Below are positions 45,701 through 59,390 of a DNA stretch of 64,000 nucleotides, in pieces. The stretch is from assembly GCA_963969365.1 (NCBI GenBank), contig OZ017754.1, positions 558,001 through 622,000 on the forward strand, written 5' to 3'. Source of the stretch: Asterochloris sp. CNOR1 (Eukaryota; Chlorophyta; Trebouxiophyceae; Trebouxiales; Trebouxiaceae). Both the position numbers and the translations under genes were made by a program. Numbering within the stretch: the stretch's first letter is position 1; the number at the start of each line of letters is the position of its first letter. The notes beneath the pieces are model-generated. The model did not search any database. It was not told the DNA's origin and saw only the letters and a list, made by a program, of their open reading frames with translations.

Positions 45701-48700
45701 GCAGGCTGGCGGCGCTAGCGAGCCTAGAGGCTGTGCAGGAGAGCCTTCATGGCAGCATGGTCCCTCCCACTGTGGCACCTTCCATGAACGTGTCTGCTCA
45801 TGGCGTTCAGGTAATCACCCTGCCCAGCACTGCTGTCTGCCCCACAGATCACAGACTCCTCTGGCCAGGCGTGCAGAGCACTGCTGGCAACTGCACTGCT
45901 CGCCTGCCCTGCTGGTGGTGTCACCGTCACTCGCAACTCTGAGGATGACACGCCCTTGTCCCGGAGGTGCGACCGGCCACTGTGGTGTGGTCTGGCGCTG
46001 CCTGCATCATCCGGCGTGCACACCCTGCTGCCAGCCCCCAACACAGCCACCCTCCGCCTCCTGCATGCCAGGGAGCGCCTGCGCCTGCATCAAACAGCAT
46101 ACTGCTGGCTGCTGATTCCAGATGCACCCCCAACCTCTGCCTCGTGCAGGCCATGGCCAGCCTTGCATCACCCTGTGTCCGGCCTGCTGCTGACTGTCAC
46201 CCCTCCCACCTTCTGCCACCTGCAGGACATGGACCGCCTGCATCATCTGGGCCCACCTCGCTGCCAGCCTGACAGACCCACACAAAGTGCCTGCACAACC
46301 CAGCATCCCCCCTACTGTGGCCCAAATCACACCTACCCTCTGCCTCCTGCAGGACATGGAGGCAGACAGCGAGGAGAGGGCGCCTGCAGGCCTTGTGCCC
46401 GCTGCTGCCATGGGCGGCGTGGGGGATGCAGCTGTGAACCCATCGCTTGCAGCAGCTGCCGCCTCAGGCGCTGCTGGGCAGGCTGCAGGCGAGGCCGGCG
46501 GGGGCGAGGAGGCCGTTGTGCGGCACAAGCCCCATGGGCGTGGGGTCGAGATCGTGCAGCACTGGCTGGCTGGCATTGATGATGCCGACACCAGCGGCCT
46601 GCTGTCAGGTGGGAGCGCAGTGCGCTTGCAGTGGTGGCTGCGGCTGCTGTGAGGAGTGCCACTCTCGCCAGCTGTAGGCATATGCTTGCACTGGCTGCCA
46701 GCGAGGACACAACACACCAACACCAGGGCCTGCGAGCAGGTGGGAGGGCGGATGTTCATGCTGCAGATGAAAAATTTCTGACGTTACAGACAACCCATCC
46801 AGCCTATCTGCTGTTGGCCAACAGGTGCACATGCAGACACCCTGCAGCAGGAGCGATCGTATGGTCTGGTTGCAAGGCCACCTCCCGTTGTACCCGCTCC
46901 TACCGTCTGACTGACCAGCCGCATCTACCTGCCCAGAGCCTGACGGTACGCTGGACAGAGAGGCTCACCAACATCCAGAGCCAGCACCAGCGCTGGTGCC
47001 TGACAACCTGTTGTGTCTGCCTGTGCAGATCCTGACATGGGTATGGACGCAGAGGCTCAGCGCCACGCAGAGTCCGTCCACCCCAGCACCCTCCACAAGG
47101 CGCCATCCATTGGCAGCGATGATGACAACGACTGGACCTGCTCCATATGCCTGGTGCGGCCATGCAGCTGCAGGCGGCACTTTTCAACTGTGCAAAAGAC
47201 ACAAAGCAGCGCAGACAATCCCGACTGGACCTGCTTCACCTGCCTGGGGTCCCATGCAACTGCCTGCGGCACTGTCTTGTGTGGCCATGCAGGGGCAGGT
47301 TGGTGCCTGCTGGCATGCTCCTGCTTGTCTGCCTGCTCCAGCCTGAGCTGTTTGCCTCTCTTGAGACAGCTTGAACAGTGCAGCATCGTTCAAGCAGTGC
47401 AGGGTCTGCATGGCATTCGCCAGCTGTCTATCTCGATTCAGCAGGGTTGCTTGCTCGGTTTTTGCTGAGCATCAACCCAGTGCGGGCTGCTGGTGGCTGC
47501 TGCAGGTCACTCCGTGGACCCACTGATCCATGACCTGGTCCTGCACCTGCTCATCTATGTGGTGCCATTGCAGGGCATCCCGGCTGCAGACCTCCTGCAG
47601 ACTGCCGCTGCTCCTGCAGTGCTGCTTGGCCCCTGCTGCTGGTGCCTGCTTACGAAGTCCCCAAACACCATTGCTGCTGCTGCAGGGCATTCCTGCCAGA
47701 TGCAGACCTCCTGCAGACTGCTGCCGCCCCTGCTGTGCTGCTTGGCCCCTGCTGCTGGTGCCTACCCATGGCTTGATGTTGCTCCTGCAGGGCATTTTGT
47801 ACAAGCCCATTGGCCTCTCCTGCGGGCACAAGTTCTGCCGCCCCTGCGCCCTGCGGGCCGCCGGCATGAGCAAGGTGCTGGGCAAGGTCAAGGCCATCCT
47901 GGACAACATCCCTGCTGAGACCAAGTGCCCCGAGTGCCGCCAGATGTGGGTGTACTCAGGTGCCATCCAGCTCAAATCGGTGGATGAGTTTGTGCGCTCC
48001 AGGTGAGGCAGCCCTGTGCCTGGTGATGCAGACCTGGCTGCATCAATGATGTTGGCTGAAAGCTGTGCAGTGGCATGTGCTGCCAGCATGGCCTGTCTGT
48101 GCCAGATCTGTCACCTCACTGCTTGAGCTTATCAGCCGATCACGCCCTCAGCATCGTCTCTGGCCTGCAACATGCTCCCTCCATCAACCGATGGTTGGAT
48201 GTCTTGGGTGAAAGGGGTGGCGACCACTTGATATGATGACATGCTGTCTGATTGCGGCTGAAAAGCATGCATCTGGGTCTCAGGACATTTCTCAAGCCTA
48301 CAGCATCAAGCTTGCTCCTACAGGACTGCTGAAGAGAAGCAGCACTCTTTGGGCAATGCTTGTGCTGGCTGATTAAGTCACACCCAGTGGGCTCCCCCTG
48401 ACACCTTTGTTGAGGCCTGCAGGGGAAAATTTCGAGGGGACAGCAGCTCGTCAAAGCCTGTACTGCCTGGTGAACTTGGCACCCATGTGCTGCAACTGCA
48501 GCTATGCAGGGGCCACTGCAGCTAGACCTACATGCTGACTGCTGACCCCAACCCCTACTGTGGCGGCCTCGCAGGCTTGCTGGGCCTACTGTAAATATAA
48601 CAAAGGTGGCTGAGGTGATGCAGCGCATGGAATGGTTCTTGCTTGCAACTGGGCTCAGTGTTCTGTGTACGATGCCCCTGTAGGTCTGCGGAGGCCTACA

Positions 48701-49162
48701 TGGGGAAGGAGGCTGGCAAGAAGCAGCACTTGGAAGCCTGTGAGATCTGTCAGTAGGCTCAGCACCTGCGGTTTGCTCCTGCAGGTTTGCTGAGGCCTAC
48801 CAGGAGAAGGAAGCTGAGGAGAAGAAGCGCATCCAGGACCTCAAGGCAGAGATCAAGCGTCATGACCAGGAGGTCCAGGATTTCTCGTATGGCCTCTATG
48901 TAAGTCGCCACGGGCGTGCTGGCCGTCCTGCCGAGGCTTAATCTCTTACACCCTCACACCTTGCGAGCAGCATGTGCTGACTCTTGGAATACAGAGGAGC
49001 CGAGACCTGCAACTCTCTCGCCATTGCCTGGCGTCTTTCATGCTCAAGAGCAATGTTCGTGCTGCTTTTGCTTGGCCCAGACACCTGGTGCCGCACCTAC
49101 ATCTGCACGCTGGTGACTAGCATCCCCCAATCGACAGTGTGTCTCGCTGCCTGCAGTTCTGA
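42750..49162 (+). CDS. NLA-like: SPX-RING E3 ubiquitin ligase (NLA/BAH1-like)
   Basis: The start at 42750 gives the canonical SPX opening MKFGDYLKSIE, with KYKQLKKNIKQC. Exons 42750-42949, 43565-43694, 44449-44577, 45192-45379, 45705-45810 and 45848-45966 join in phase. SPX landmarks continue with REYAKVNAIGLRKILKKHDK (the Lys cluster that binds inositol pyrophosphate) and GTFLHSPLLDEL. Later exons include an acidic/Ala-rich linker near 46354-46608, then about 47031-47150 ending DWTCSICL, 47791-48002 and 48785-48899. The last three form a C3HC4 RING (CSICL, LSCGHKFCRPC, CPEC) and a charged coiled tail. A last exon TTC-TGA at 49157 is likely. In plants NLA ubiquitylates phosphate and nitrate transporters. 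The linker joins between 45966 and 47031 are not all resolved. The intron after 44577 has a GC donor. Confidence 0.92.
42935..43092 (+). repeat. Copy of the first SPX exon donor
   Basis: The exon end and donor GTCAACAGGTGGGCAG at 42942-42957 recurs identically at about 43076-43091 in the same intron, 134 bases downstream. Confidence 0.65.
43660..43860 (+). repeat. Three-copy exon tail/donor repeat in the SPX-RING gene
   Basis: The exon tail CAGCCATGAGCAAGCACCTT plus CCTGACCCCAAGCAG|GTGCGC ends at 43694. Copies end at 43778 (CTGACTGACCCTAAGCAG|GTGAGG) and 43851 (CTGTCTGACCCCAAGCAG|GTGAGG). Spacing is 84 and 73 bases, and each copy has an intact donor. Confidence 0.9.
44578..44583 (+). other. 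GC-AG intron donor (AAG|GCAAGC) in the SPX-RING gene
   Basis: The exon ends CAATTCCTCAAG and is followed by GCAAGC. Joining to the acceptor at 45191 gives FLKECWTFSEPGHGTFLHSP, the expected SPX sequence. Confidence 0.88.
44936..45206 (+). repeat. Duplicated acceptor/exon head GAGTGCTGGA
   Basis: CTACAGGAGTGCTGGATGCG at about 44950-44969 mirrors the true junction TGTAGGAGTGCTGGACATTC at 45187-45206. The upstream copy is followed by unrelated sequence. Confidence 0.6.
46220..46365 (+). repeat. Duplicated acceptor/exon head GACATGGA
   Basis: CTGCAGGACATGGACCGC near 46220 resembles the real exon head CTGCAGGACATGGAGGCA near 46348, about 128 bases later, with similar upstream CCTCTGCC/CTTCTGCC tracts. 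Confidence 0.6.
47113..47275 (+). repeat. Duplicated RING exon tail and following intron
   Basis: CGACTGGACCTGCTCCATAT plus GCCTG|GTGCGG at 47120-47159 is repeated as CGACTGGACCTGCTTCACCT plus GCCTGGGGTCC at about 47220-47255. The following CCATGCA..CTGC.GGCAC is also shared. The offset is about 101 bases. Confidence 0.85.
47560..47800 (+). repeat. Tandem acceptor/exon-head units before the RING exon
   Basis: CAGGGCAT occurs at 47571, 47683 and 47788 (the true junction), spacing 112 and 105. The first two are followed by near-identical blocks that share GCAGACCTCCTGCAGACTGC and CTTGGCCCCTGCTGCTGGTG. Confidence 0.9.
48676..48835 (+). repeat. Decayed duplicate of the penultimate SPX-RING exon
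   Basis: TGTAGGTCTGCGGAGGCCTA and following at 48680-48730 parallels the real TGCAGGTTTGCTGAGGCCTA at 48781-48835. In the same phase the copy reads SAEAYMGKEAGKKQHLEACE before a TAG, against FAEAYQEKEAEEKKRIQDLK in the true exon. Offset is about 102 bases. Confidence 0.92.
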
Positions 49163-49587
49163 CTTGTTTGGTACGGAGCTCAAAGAATAGCTTTTTGCTT
49201 CAAAAACTTGCCCAGGATGGTCTGTCAATCTCTCGACTCAGTCTGCAGTGCTCACCCTTCGACCTCATTGTCAATGGCCCCCTCCTCAAACTTCAGCTTG
49301 AATCTATACATACATAGAGCGGTGAGATCCCACACATGAGCCTTAGAAGTATTTATATGACACAATTTTAGCATTGTGACAGCGAACAGCCTGCAAGAAC
49401 TCCAAGCACTGCTGACGTTACTTGATAGAGGTATAAACTGTGGTGGTCAGCACCCTGCTTGAAGGCTGCAGGCGGGGCAAGCTATGCCCAACATTCATGG
49501 GAATGGAACGAGAGAGACATTGTCAAAATTTTCTGCACATTGGGACAGCTTCAATGCCATTGCAACAGCCAAGCCTAAAGTGCACTC
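49163..49587. other. Convergent 3' flanks of SPX-RING and GH1 genes
   Basis: The interval lies between two stop codons on opposite strands. It holds an AT-rich patch around 49300-49380 and no supported exon. Confidence 0.45.
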
Positions 49588-52500
49588 TCAGGAGGCTTTG
49601 TCCCCTTTGTCCTCTGTCAAGGTTTCACCCCCGTTGTCCTTTCTCAATGCTTCGTCAACTACTTCAGCTGCAGGCTGCTCCTCAGTTTCGCCAGCAGCAC
49701 CTGCACTGGCGCCATCAGCCAGCAGCAGTGGTTGCTGCGGATCGCCACGTGCCCTGGCAATCCTGCTGGGCATCTCCTTGAACAGCTCTGCTACCCTATC
49801 TGTGCCCTTGCGCATTATGCGCCTCTGAGTCCCGTCATCGTACCACTCAAACAGCCCAAATCTGATATCGTAGCCGTGCGCCCACTCAAAACTGCACCAA
49901 GCAAGCGTCAATGCCCTTGGCACTGTCAGCAGCAGTCGTGTGACCATGCGGCTGTGCTGAAAGCACACCTGGCGCCAGCTGAGCCATGCACAAGGCTGCA
50001 GCCACGACGACAGAGGCAACAGCGTCACCACACAGCACCAATGCCGACATCAGCAGCGTCATGCCTATCCCTCCGTCTCTTACCCCTAGGGCATCACAAT
50101 GCACCCTTCGTGAGGGACTCCTGTAAGGCAAAGGGTCCATGTACATGGCCCACATGGGGCACACTCCTCAAGGGCTGGTGTGATGAGTGCTGTGCCTCAC
50201 TTGTCAACTAGGGTCCAGTACATGAGGCCTCTGACATCCATCCCATCCTTGACAGCCCGCTCCACCTGCAGGGAGACAGGTTTAAGCTCGCTGCACCCAA
50301 TCGCTGTCACAACATGAGGGTCAAGTCCATGCTGGGGCATCTGCTGAGCCCTGCGCCCACTCAGCTGCCCAACAGTTCCCCCTGTGCCCAGCTAAAAATT
50401 GCGTGGGCTTCTGCTGGTCGGGCAAGCATGCCTAACTCCACGTGCTTCCTGACCATGGCATGCAGAGCTGGTTCCTTCCCCAAGGGGGCAACAGTGACCA
50501 AGTGACAGAACTGCGCTTTGTTGTACAGCGGCGCTCCCAGTGTGGTCTCATCAAAGAGCTGAACAGTGCCGCAGTGAAGCCATGCATCCCATCATAGCTG
50601 GCTTCAGCACAGGCTTGACTACACATGCAGCCGACCTGTGCCTCTGTCGAGGACCTTATAGGAAACCCTCAGCCTGCAGCTGCCCATCCATCAAGCCAAG
50701 GCGCTGACTGTCGGGGTTTATTGACCTCAAGTAGCCAAGCATCTGCTTGGGGAACAGCCACATGTTAATCTTGCAACAGCAACATGCTTGTGATCCCTTA
50801 CCAAGCTATGACAACGGCACAGGCCATGCCTCCACATACAGCTGCCCAGGGCTCAGTCCAAGCACCAAGCTCATCGCAGCACTGCCCCATTTCTGGTGCA
50901 GCATGTAGAGCTGCCCAGTACCTCAGCAGACGCAATTGCCCTGTGTGGTTCCAGGCCCTGGTGGTGCAGCCCAAGCAGCATGCTGCCTGATCCCTCAGCC
51001 AGACGCCAACCTCGTCAAAGTAGGCTTTGGTGGTGGAGACTCGCCGCTCCCCCTCCTTGTCTGCGCATCCTGTCTCTGTGACGTACATGGGCACGCACAG
51101 CTCGCTGAGGGATTTGAGGCCCTGCATGTGCCGCACTACTTGCCTCAAAATAAGCCAGCAGCCTCAGTGGAGCAGGGCTGATGCAGACCCCTTGCACTGA
51201 AGGGGGGTGGCCACCCCGCAATGCTAACCTAGGAGAAGACAGCAGCGTGGGGGGAAAGGAAGCAGCGCTCACACAGAGCCCTCCACAGGAAAGAAGGTGG
51301 TGACCCTAGCTGCTGTGTGCAGCTTCAGCTGCAGTGCAATTGCCGCAGAGCGTGTGCATGCTGGAAGCAGCAGCAGTGATGCAGTGCTCGCAAAGCCTTG
51401 GGAGACGAGTGCCCCCTCCGGCAGCTGCTGCAGGGCTCACGGCGCAGGGCAGCCATGGCAGAGGGCCAGGCTGGCTGTGCATTTTTTAGGGGCACCTACG
51501 TCGTACAGGTCTGGGGCATAGGAGGCAAAGGGCATGTCTGTCATGACCTCGCCCTCCTTGCAGGTGGGCACGAACTTCCAGTCAATGCGGACCCTGCAGC
51601 CAAACACATGCCTTTCACTGCCTGCCAGGTTGCGCTTCAGCTGGCGAGGCTTGCTGGTGGAGCAGGGTGGCCATGCCAGTCTGGCTCCAGGGCTGCCTGG
51701 GAGCAAGGGCACCAGGCTTTTGCTGCTGCTGCCCATCAGGTGCAGGCCAGGCTTTGCTCACATGCGGGTCTTGAATGTTGGCGTGGCTGCAGCATCAGCT
51801 GGAGTCATCAGCTGACAGAGCCATAGCCACTCACCCAGGCGCTCAATGCAGTACTCCCCAACCAGCTCCCTGGACACTGGCTGTTTAATGTAAATTCAGG
51901 TTGTCAAACAGGGTGACGACTGCGGCTACCGACTGTGGCTGACAGACCTGCAGCAGCGGCAGCGCACCTGCCATAGTAATTGAGTCCGATGAAGTCCAGG
52001 CCTGGCTTGTGTCCCTCCTGGTGCTTGATTGCGCTGCCCAAGGGCGCCTGCCACGCGTATGTGCCAGTCCTGCAGGGCGGCTAGGGGTGTGTGGCACAGG
52101 CCCGGCCCAGCCTGGCCAGCTCCCATCTCAGCTGACCAGAGTAAGCTGAGTCCGGCCACTGAAGGGAGAGAGCCACACATGACAAGGGCAGCAGCAGCGC
52201 ACAGTGCTGACTGTGGTGCACATCATGATGCAGTGGCAGGCAACAGGCAGCCATGCAGTGGTTGAAAGGTCTCTTAGCAGTCAAGGCATCAGCAGGGCAG
52301 TGTATGCTGCAGCAAATGCAATCGCCAACTGCCCAGGCATGCGCTCCCAATAAAGCTGCAAGCTGCGAAATTTCCTGCAGCGCAGGCACCTGCACACCTC
52401 CTGTGCTGATCTAAAGATAGTTGCAACAGCTTGACGATCCCTCAGCCTCACTTGAAATACTCCAACAGCACTTTGGTGCCCCAGACATAGTTCAGGATGC

Positions 52501-55500
52501 TGCATATGTACACCAGGTAGGACCTGTTGGCCCAGTTAGGATTGAGGGGCTCGTACACCATGTGGTTGTGCACGATGCCTATCTGAGCATCCTCGCCGCC
52601 TGCAGGCGCACGAAGGTATGACCAGGCCGCTTGTGTAACCATGAGAGTGTGGAAACCGCCCATCTGAGCGATCCACTGCTTGCAGGCATAGAGAGCTCAA
52701 GCTTTTCAAATGGCTGACAGCAAGGACGCTGCGCACTGCCCATCTGAGCAGGCTCGGCACCTGCAGCCAGGCACAGGCAGCGGGCTGTGACACAGCGCAT
52801 TTGGTGAGGCAGGTGTGAAGAGTTAGCACAAAACCAGATGAGGGCATCTGCACCTTATCATTGCCACATCCTGATTCCACTGGCCATGCGGGGCATGTTG
52901 CGCGACAATCTTGACATCATCTGGGCCCAAGTACCAGAAAGCATGGCAAGGCTCTGGGCTGCGCAGCACACAGCATGCAGCTGCCCAGCAGCTCACGGCA
53001 CTTGACAGTAAGGTGGGGAAGCATGCATTGATGTGTGCTGATCATCCCAGAGAAGCAGGAGCCTGCATGAGGAGGCAGATGTCAGGGGTCCAGGGCAGTG
53101 CCTGGCCTCAACGTCTAGAGCTGTAGGCTCCTGGCCACCACAGTTACGCCTGATGGCCAACAGAATGCATCATGCGCTCTGAAAGCTTGAGCATGAGTCC
53201 CCCTGCAGTTGTGAAGTGCTGACCCCTGGAGGCGCAATCAGGGTTCATCACGCATGCGCGCGATGGCCTCACGGACTGCAGCATGAGCCAAGCCAGAAGT
53301 TTGCACAGAAGCTACCTCACAGCTGGCAATGGCTGCCCCTGGCAGGGACTCACCTGGCATGCGTTTTATGGCGCGATAAACGGCGTCGTGCGCTCTGAAC
53401 AGGTGGCACATGTGCTTCCCCGCAGCCGTGAAGTTCCAGGTCTTGGCCGGCGGGAAGCTGCCATGCACAAAGCCGCAGAAGCCCATCACATTGGGCTCGT
53501 TGAAGGTCACCCAGAGCTTGCACTTGCTGCTGAACTCCCTGCAGGAGACACATCAGATGTGTACCAAGTGGTCCAGCGGGATCTGTAAGCTTAACAGACT
53601 GCTGCGCAGCCTTTGCAGCAGGTGCAGAACAAGTGGGGAGGGTTCACCAAGGGGTCGGCCTTGCTGCTGCTGGATTCCCTGCAGTATGTTGAGGGCAAAG
53701 TCTGACATTGCAACATGGGTTACTAAAGCAGGTCAGGCTATGAGGACTGTCAAGGGCCGTCAGCACAGGACAGCCGGCCTGCCAGATGCCGCAGCTCATG
53801 GATTCAAATGTTCCTGACTGCATAATCTCTGCAGCTGCATAGGGTGAGGGGTGCCACTGTGCTTCATTCAACGAAAGATCAGCCTCAGCACAGGCGGACA
53901 TGCAGCGCCGGGCAGCACAGCTAGAAGTAGCTGCCAGCAAACAATGCCACCTTAGGAAATGACACTTGACCACTGCAGTTACAAGCATCAACATCATGGA
54001 GCAGCAAGCAGTCAAGCTGTGCTGGCAGCATGTTGCAGCATCTGAGCAACTGACATGCCTAGCAGGCCCCCCCACCTGAAGGCCACCTGGCAAAAGGACA
54101 CAAAGTGCTTGACGTTGTCCATGGTGGTGAAGGCGCCCAGGTCCTCAAACCACTGGGGGTGCACAAAGTGGTGCAGCGTGATCATGGGAGTCATGCCATG
54201 CCTGCAGGGAAGCTGCGTGGCTGTCAAGGCAGGCTGCAGGACTGATATCTGAGAGGTATTGACATAGCTCAGCATGAGACCTCCGATGCTGTCCCTGGGC
54301 TTGGGGTGAGAGCTGCAGTTGATGTTCGGTCCAAGGGCAGCACAGGTGTCATAGTGGGGGTCAGGAAGAGGCCTTGGTTTTCTAAACTTTTAGCTATGAT
54401 GGGGCCACAGCACTTGTGGGACTGCAGACAGTGGCTCGCACCCGCTGCGGCCCTGCCAGCCACTTGAGCGACATGGTGTGTCCCAGAGCCACAGTCAGGG
54501 CTGGGGTCATCGCTGCTCGCTCACCCCTGCAGGTAGTCCAGAGCCGCTTGGGAACCGCGCCGCGCTGTCATCCCTGCACCAGCCCAATGCACCCCACCTG
54601 TGCAGGCAGCCCAGCCTGGCAGCGCCCTCACTACAGCCCCTGGCTGCACCACTGGCAGCCATCTACCACGCAGTCAGGCAGCCCAGTTTGGCATGGAATA
54701 AGACTGCTTTCACCAAGCCCTAAAGCCGTTCGAGATGCTGCAGGTGACCGCCCACCTATGCAAGCAGTCCAGGATCGCGTGGTAGCGCACCACGCACTCC
54801 GCATCGATCTGCCCCTTTACCGGCTCGATGTGGCCCCACTCCACCGAGAGCCTGAAGGCGTTGCAGCCCAGGTCTGCAGCCCGCTGAATGTCCTCCTCGA
54901 ACAGGTTCCAGAAGTCTGAGCCGTTGCCCACCTTCACACCACCCTGAACAAGACAAACGTGACAGGTCAGAAGAGTCCATGCGGCACAGAGCCCTTGTCG
55001 CTCTGAAGCCGCCCTGCACGAAGATAGACACTGCACTCCTCCACGCCACCATGCATGGCAGAATTGTGCTGGTGTTAATCATCACATGCTCGTGGCGACC
55101 ATGCCATGGCAATGCTGTCACGAATCCAGAAGCCTGAGCCTGCATTCACACCACCTTGGCAGGGAAGAAGCACATGACCGAGCCGCTCTCGCAAGCGTGC
55201 GGAGGCATGCTAGCTGAGAGTACTGCCCTCCCTGACCACACGTCTTCACGAAACGCTTGTTCAAAGCTCAATCAACCTCAGACAAACTGGGCATGCCTCC
55301 TAAGCCAAGCTCCTGGTTGCAGTGCTGCCGCGCTGTCTGAAGAGCAGTTGCATGTCCAGAAACGCAAGGCCTGTTGGGCATGCCTGGCCTGCTGCGTGGT
55401 TCACTACCTGCCTTGCTGGCCGATGCACACACCTTGCACGAGGCCATCCCGGCATGTACACCTCTGTGCTCTCGCTGCTTTCCATGTATGATCAGGGTGC

Positions 55501-55756
55501 CTTCAATGTGCTGCTTGCCTGGATGGTGGTCTTGCCCTTGCCCCGCTCCTTTTGCTCAAAGGTGCCCCAATTGGTGCCTTGACAGCCACTGTTCTGGTAC
55601 ACTGCAGCAGTGTTGGAACTGCACTGTCACGTGGCGACCGCTTTGAATGTCATGGGCTGTGAGAGAGGCCTCACCTGAAATAGCTGTGCCTATCAGGAAG
55701 GGTTCAGTTGCTCTTGCTGCTGGATGATGTGAAGGCGCTTCCGAAGAGTCGTTCAT
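49588..55756 (-). CDS. Glycoside hydrolase family 1 (beta-glucosidase-like)
   Basis: The start at 55756 gives MNDSSEAPSHHP and then EPFLIGTAISV. Exons 55756-55675, 55601-55519 and one ending at about 54944 join in phase to EEDIQRAADLGCNAFRLSVE. Later exons give ITLHHFVHPQWFEDLG (near 54140), the acid/base motif WVTFNEPNVMGF (near 53500), IGIVHNHMVYEPLNPNW (near 52570), LDFIGLNYYG (near 51985), the nucleophile region MYVTETGCADKEGERR (near 51065), GLMYWTLVD (near 50220), and EWAHGYDIRFGLFEWYDDGT (near 49860). Both catalytic Glu residues are present; the nucleophile motif is TETG instead of the commoner TENG. The C-terminus has an acidic, Ala-rich extension of about 60 residues. No signal peptide is visible. 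The substrate cannot be told. The intron after 55519 has a GC donor, and several introns hold junction copies. Confidence 0.92.
52570..52775 (-). repeat. Three acceptor/exon-head copies in the GH1 gene
   Basis: The true junction (acceptor 52605-52600, coding GEDAQIGI) is echoed twice in the upstream intron, with acceptor-like ends near 52680 and 52763. Plus-strand cores are TATCTGAGCATCC, CATCTGAGCGATCC and CATCTGAGCAGGC, spacing about 78 and 82 bases. Confidence 0.8.
53232..53425 (-). repeat. Duplicated exon tail after the TFNEP exon of GH1
   Basis: The exon tail that encodes RAHDAVYRAIKRMPG (near 53400-53355) is echoed by a copy near 53290-53240 encoding LAHAAVREAIARMRDE. The copy is intronic and about 120 bases further along the transcript. 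Confidence 0.75.
55513..55518 (-). other. GC-AG intron donor (CAG|GCAAGC) in the GH1 gene
   Basis: The exon ends ACCACCATCCAG, followed by GCAAGC. Joining to the exon that starts GGTGGTGTGAAGG keeps the frame and gives the expected GH1 N-terminal layout. No GT donor fits. Confidence 0.75.
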
Positions 55757-56109
55757 TCGAGCTCTTCTTGGGCGTCTGCAGGAGCAACAGCAACAACAGG
55801 TGCGGCCCCTGCCCCCTATTGTTGGTGCATGAGCGAGCCGGTCTGCCAGGTGCTGGAGGCACTTGAGATCTGACTTCTACAAGCAACTGATTGGGGCTAC
55901 TCCCACAACAGCAATTGGTGTGGTTGGTCAACAAAGCTTAGGGTTGACTTCTTCTGATCTGGGCCGCACTCTTCGGACCCAACTGGCGTGGCTCAAGCCA
56001 TTCCACGGATATCATCTGTCAGTAACAAGCCCCTGCCGCCGGTTTGTTGAATTCAGCACAGCGCCAGCGTGGCGGAAGCATCTAACAGCTATGAGCTATA
56101 GGAGTCTCA
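55757..56109. promoter_or_regulatory. Divergent region between GH1 and thermospermine synthase
   Basis: About 350 bases separate the predicted start codons. The stretch must contain both promoters. An open plus-strand frame at 55863-56226 overlaps it but lacks supporting features. Confidence 0.4.
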
Positions 56110-59187
<3,078 letters not shown>

Positions 59188-59390
59188 GCCCATTCCCTCC
59201 CTTCGCGCAGCAGGCCCCAGTCAATGGTCACCCACGCATGAAGAGTGTCCTCCTCCAAATTACAGTGCCCTGTGATGCTGCTCCCAGCACCTCAACCCAT
59301 GCAACTTGTGGCATAGGCAGCACAACCTTTTTCATGAACGAAACCAGAGTCCTTGATCGTTACTCAGGTCCAAGTTGAGTTCAACAGCTC

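Noticed and set aside
44731-45942. 403-codon plus-strand open frame, the longest in its region
   Set aside because: The frame differs from the SPX-RING exons inside it, and its translation is Cys/Leu-rich noise typical of GC-rich introns.
45956-46759. Overlapping 207- and 250-codon frames on both strands
   Set aside because: They lie over an intron and linker exons of the SPX-RING gene and reflect composition, not extra genes.
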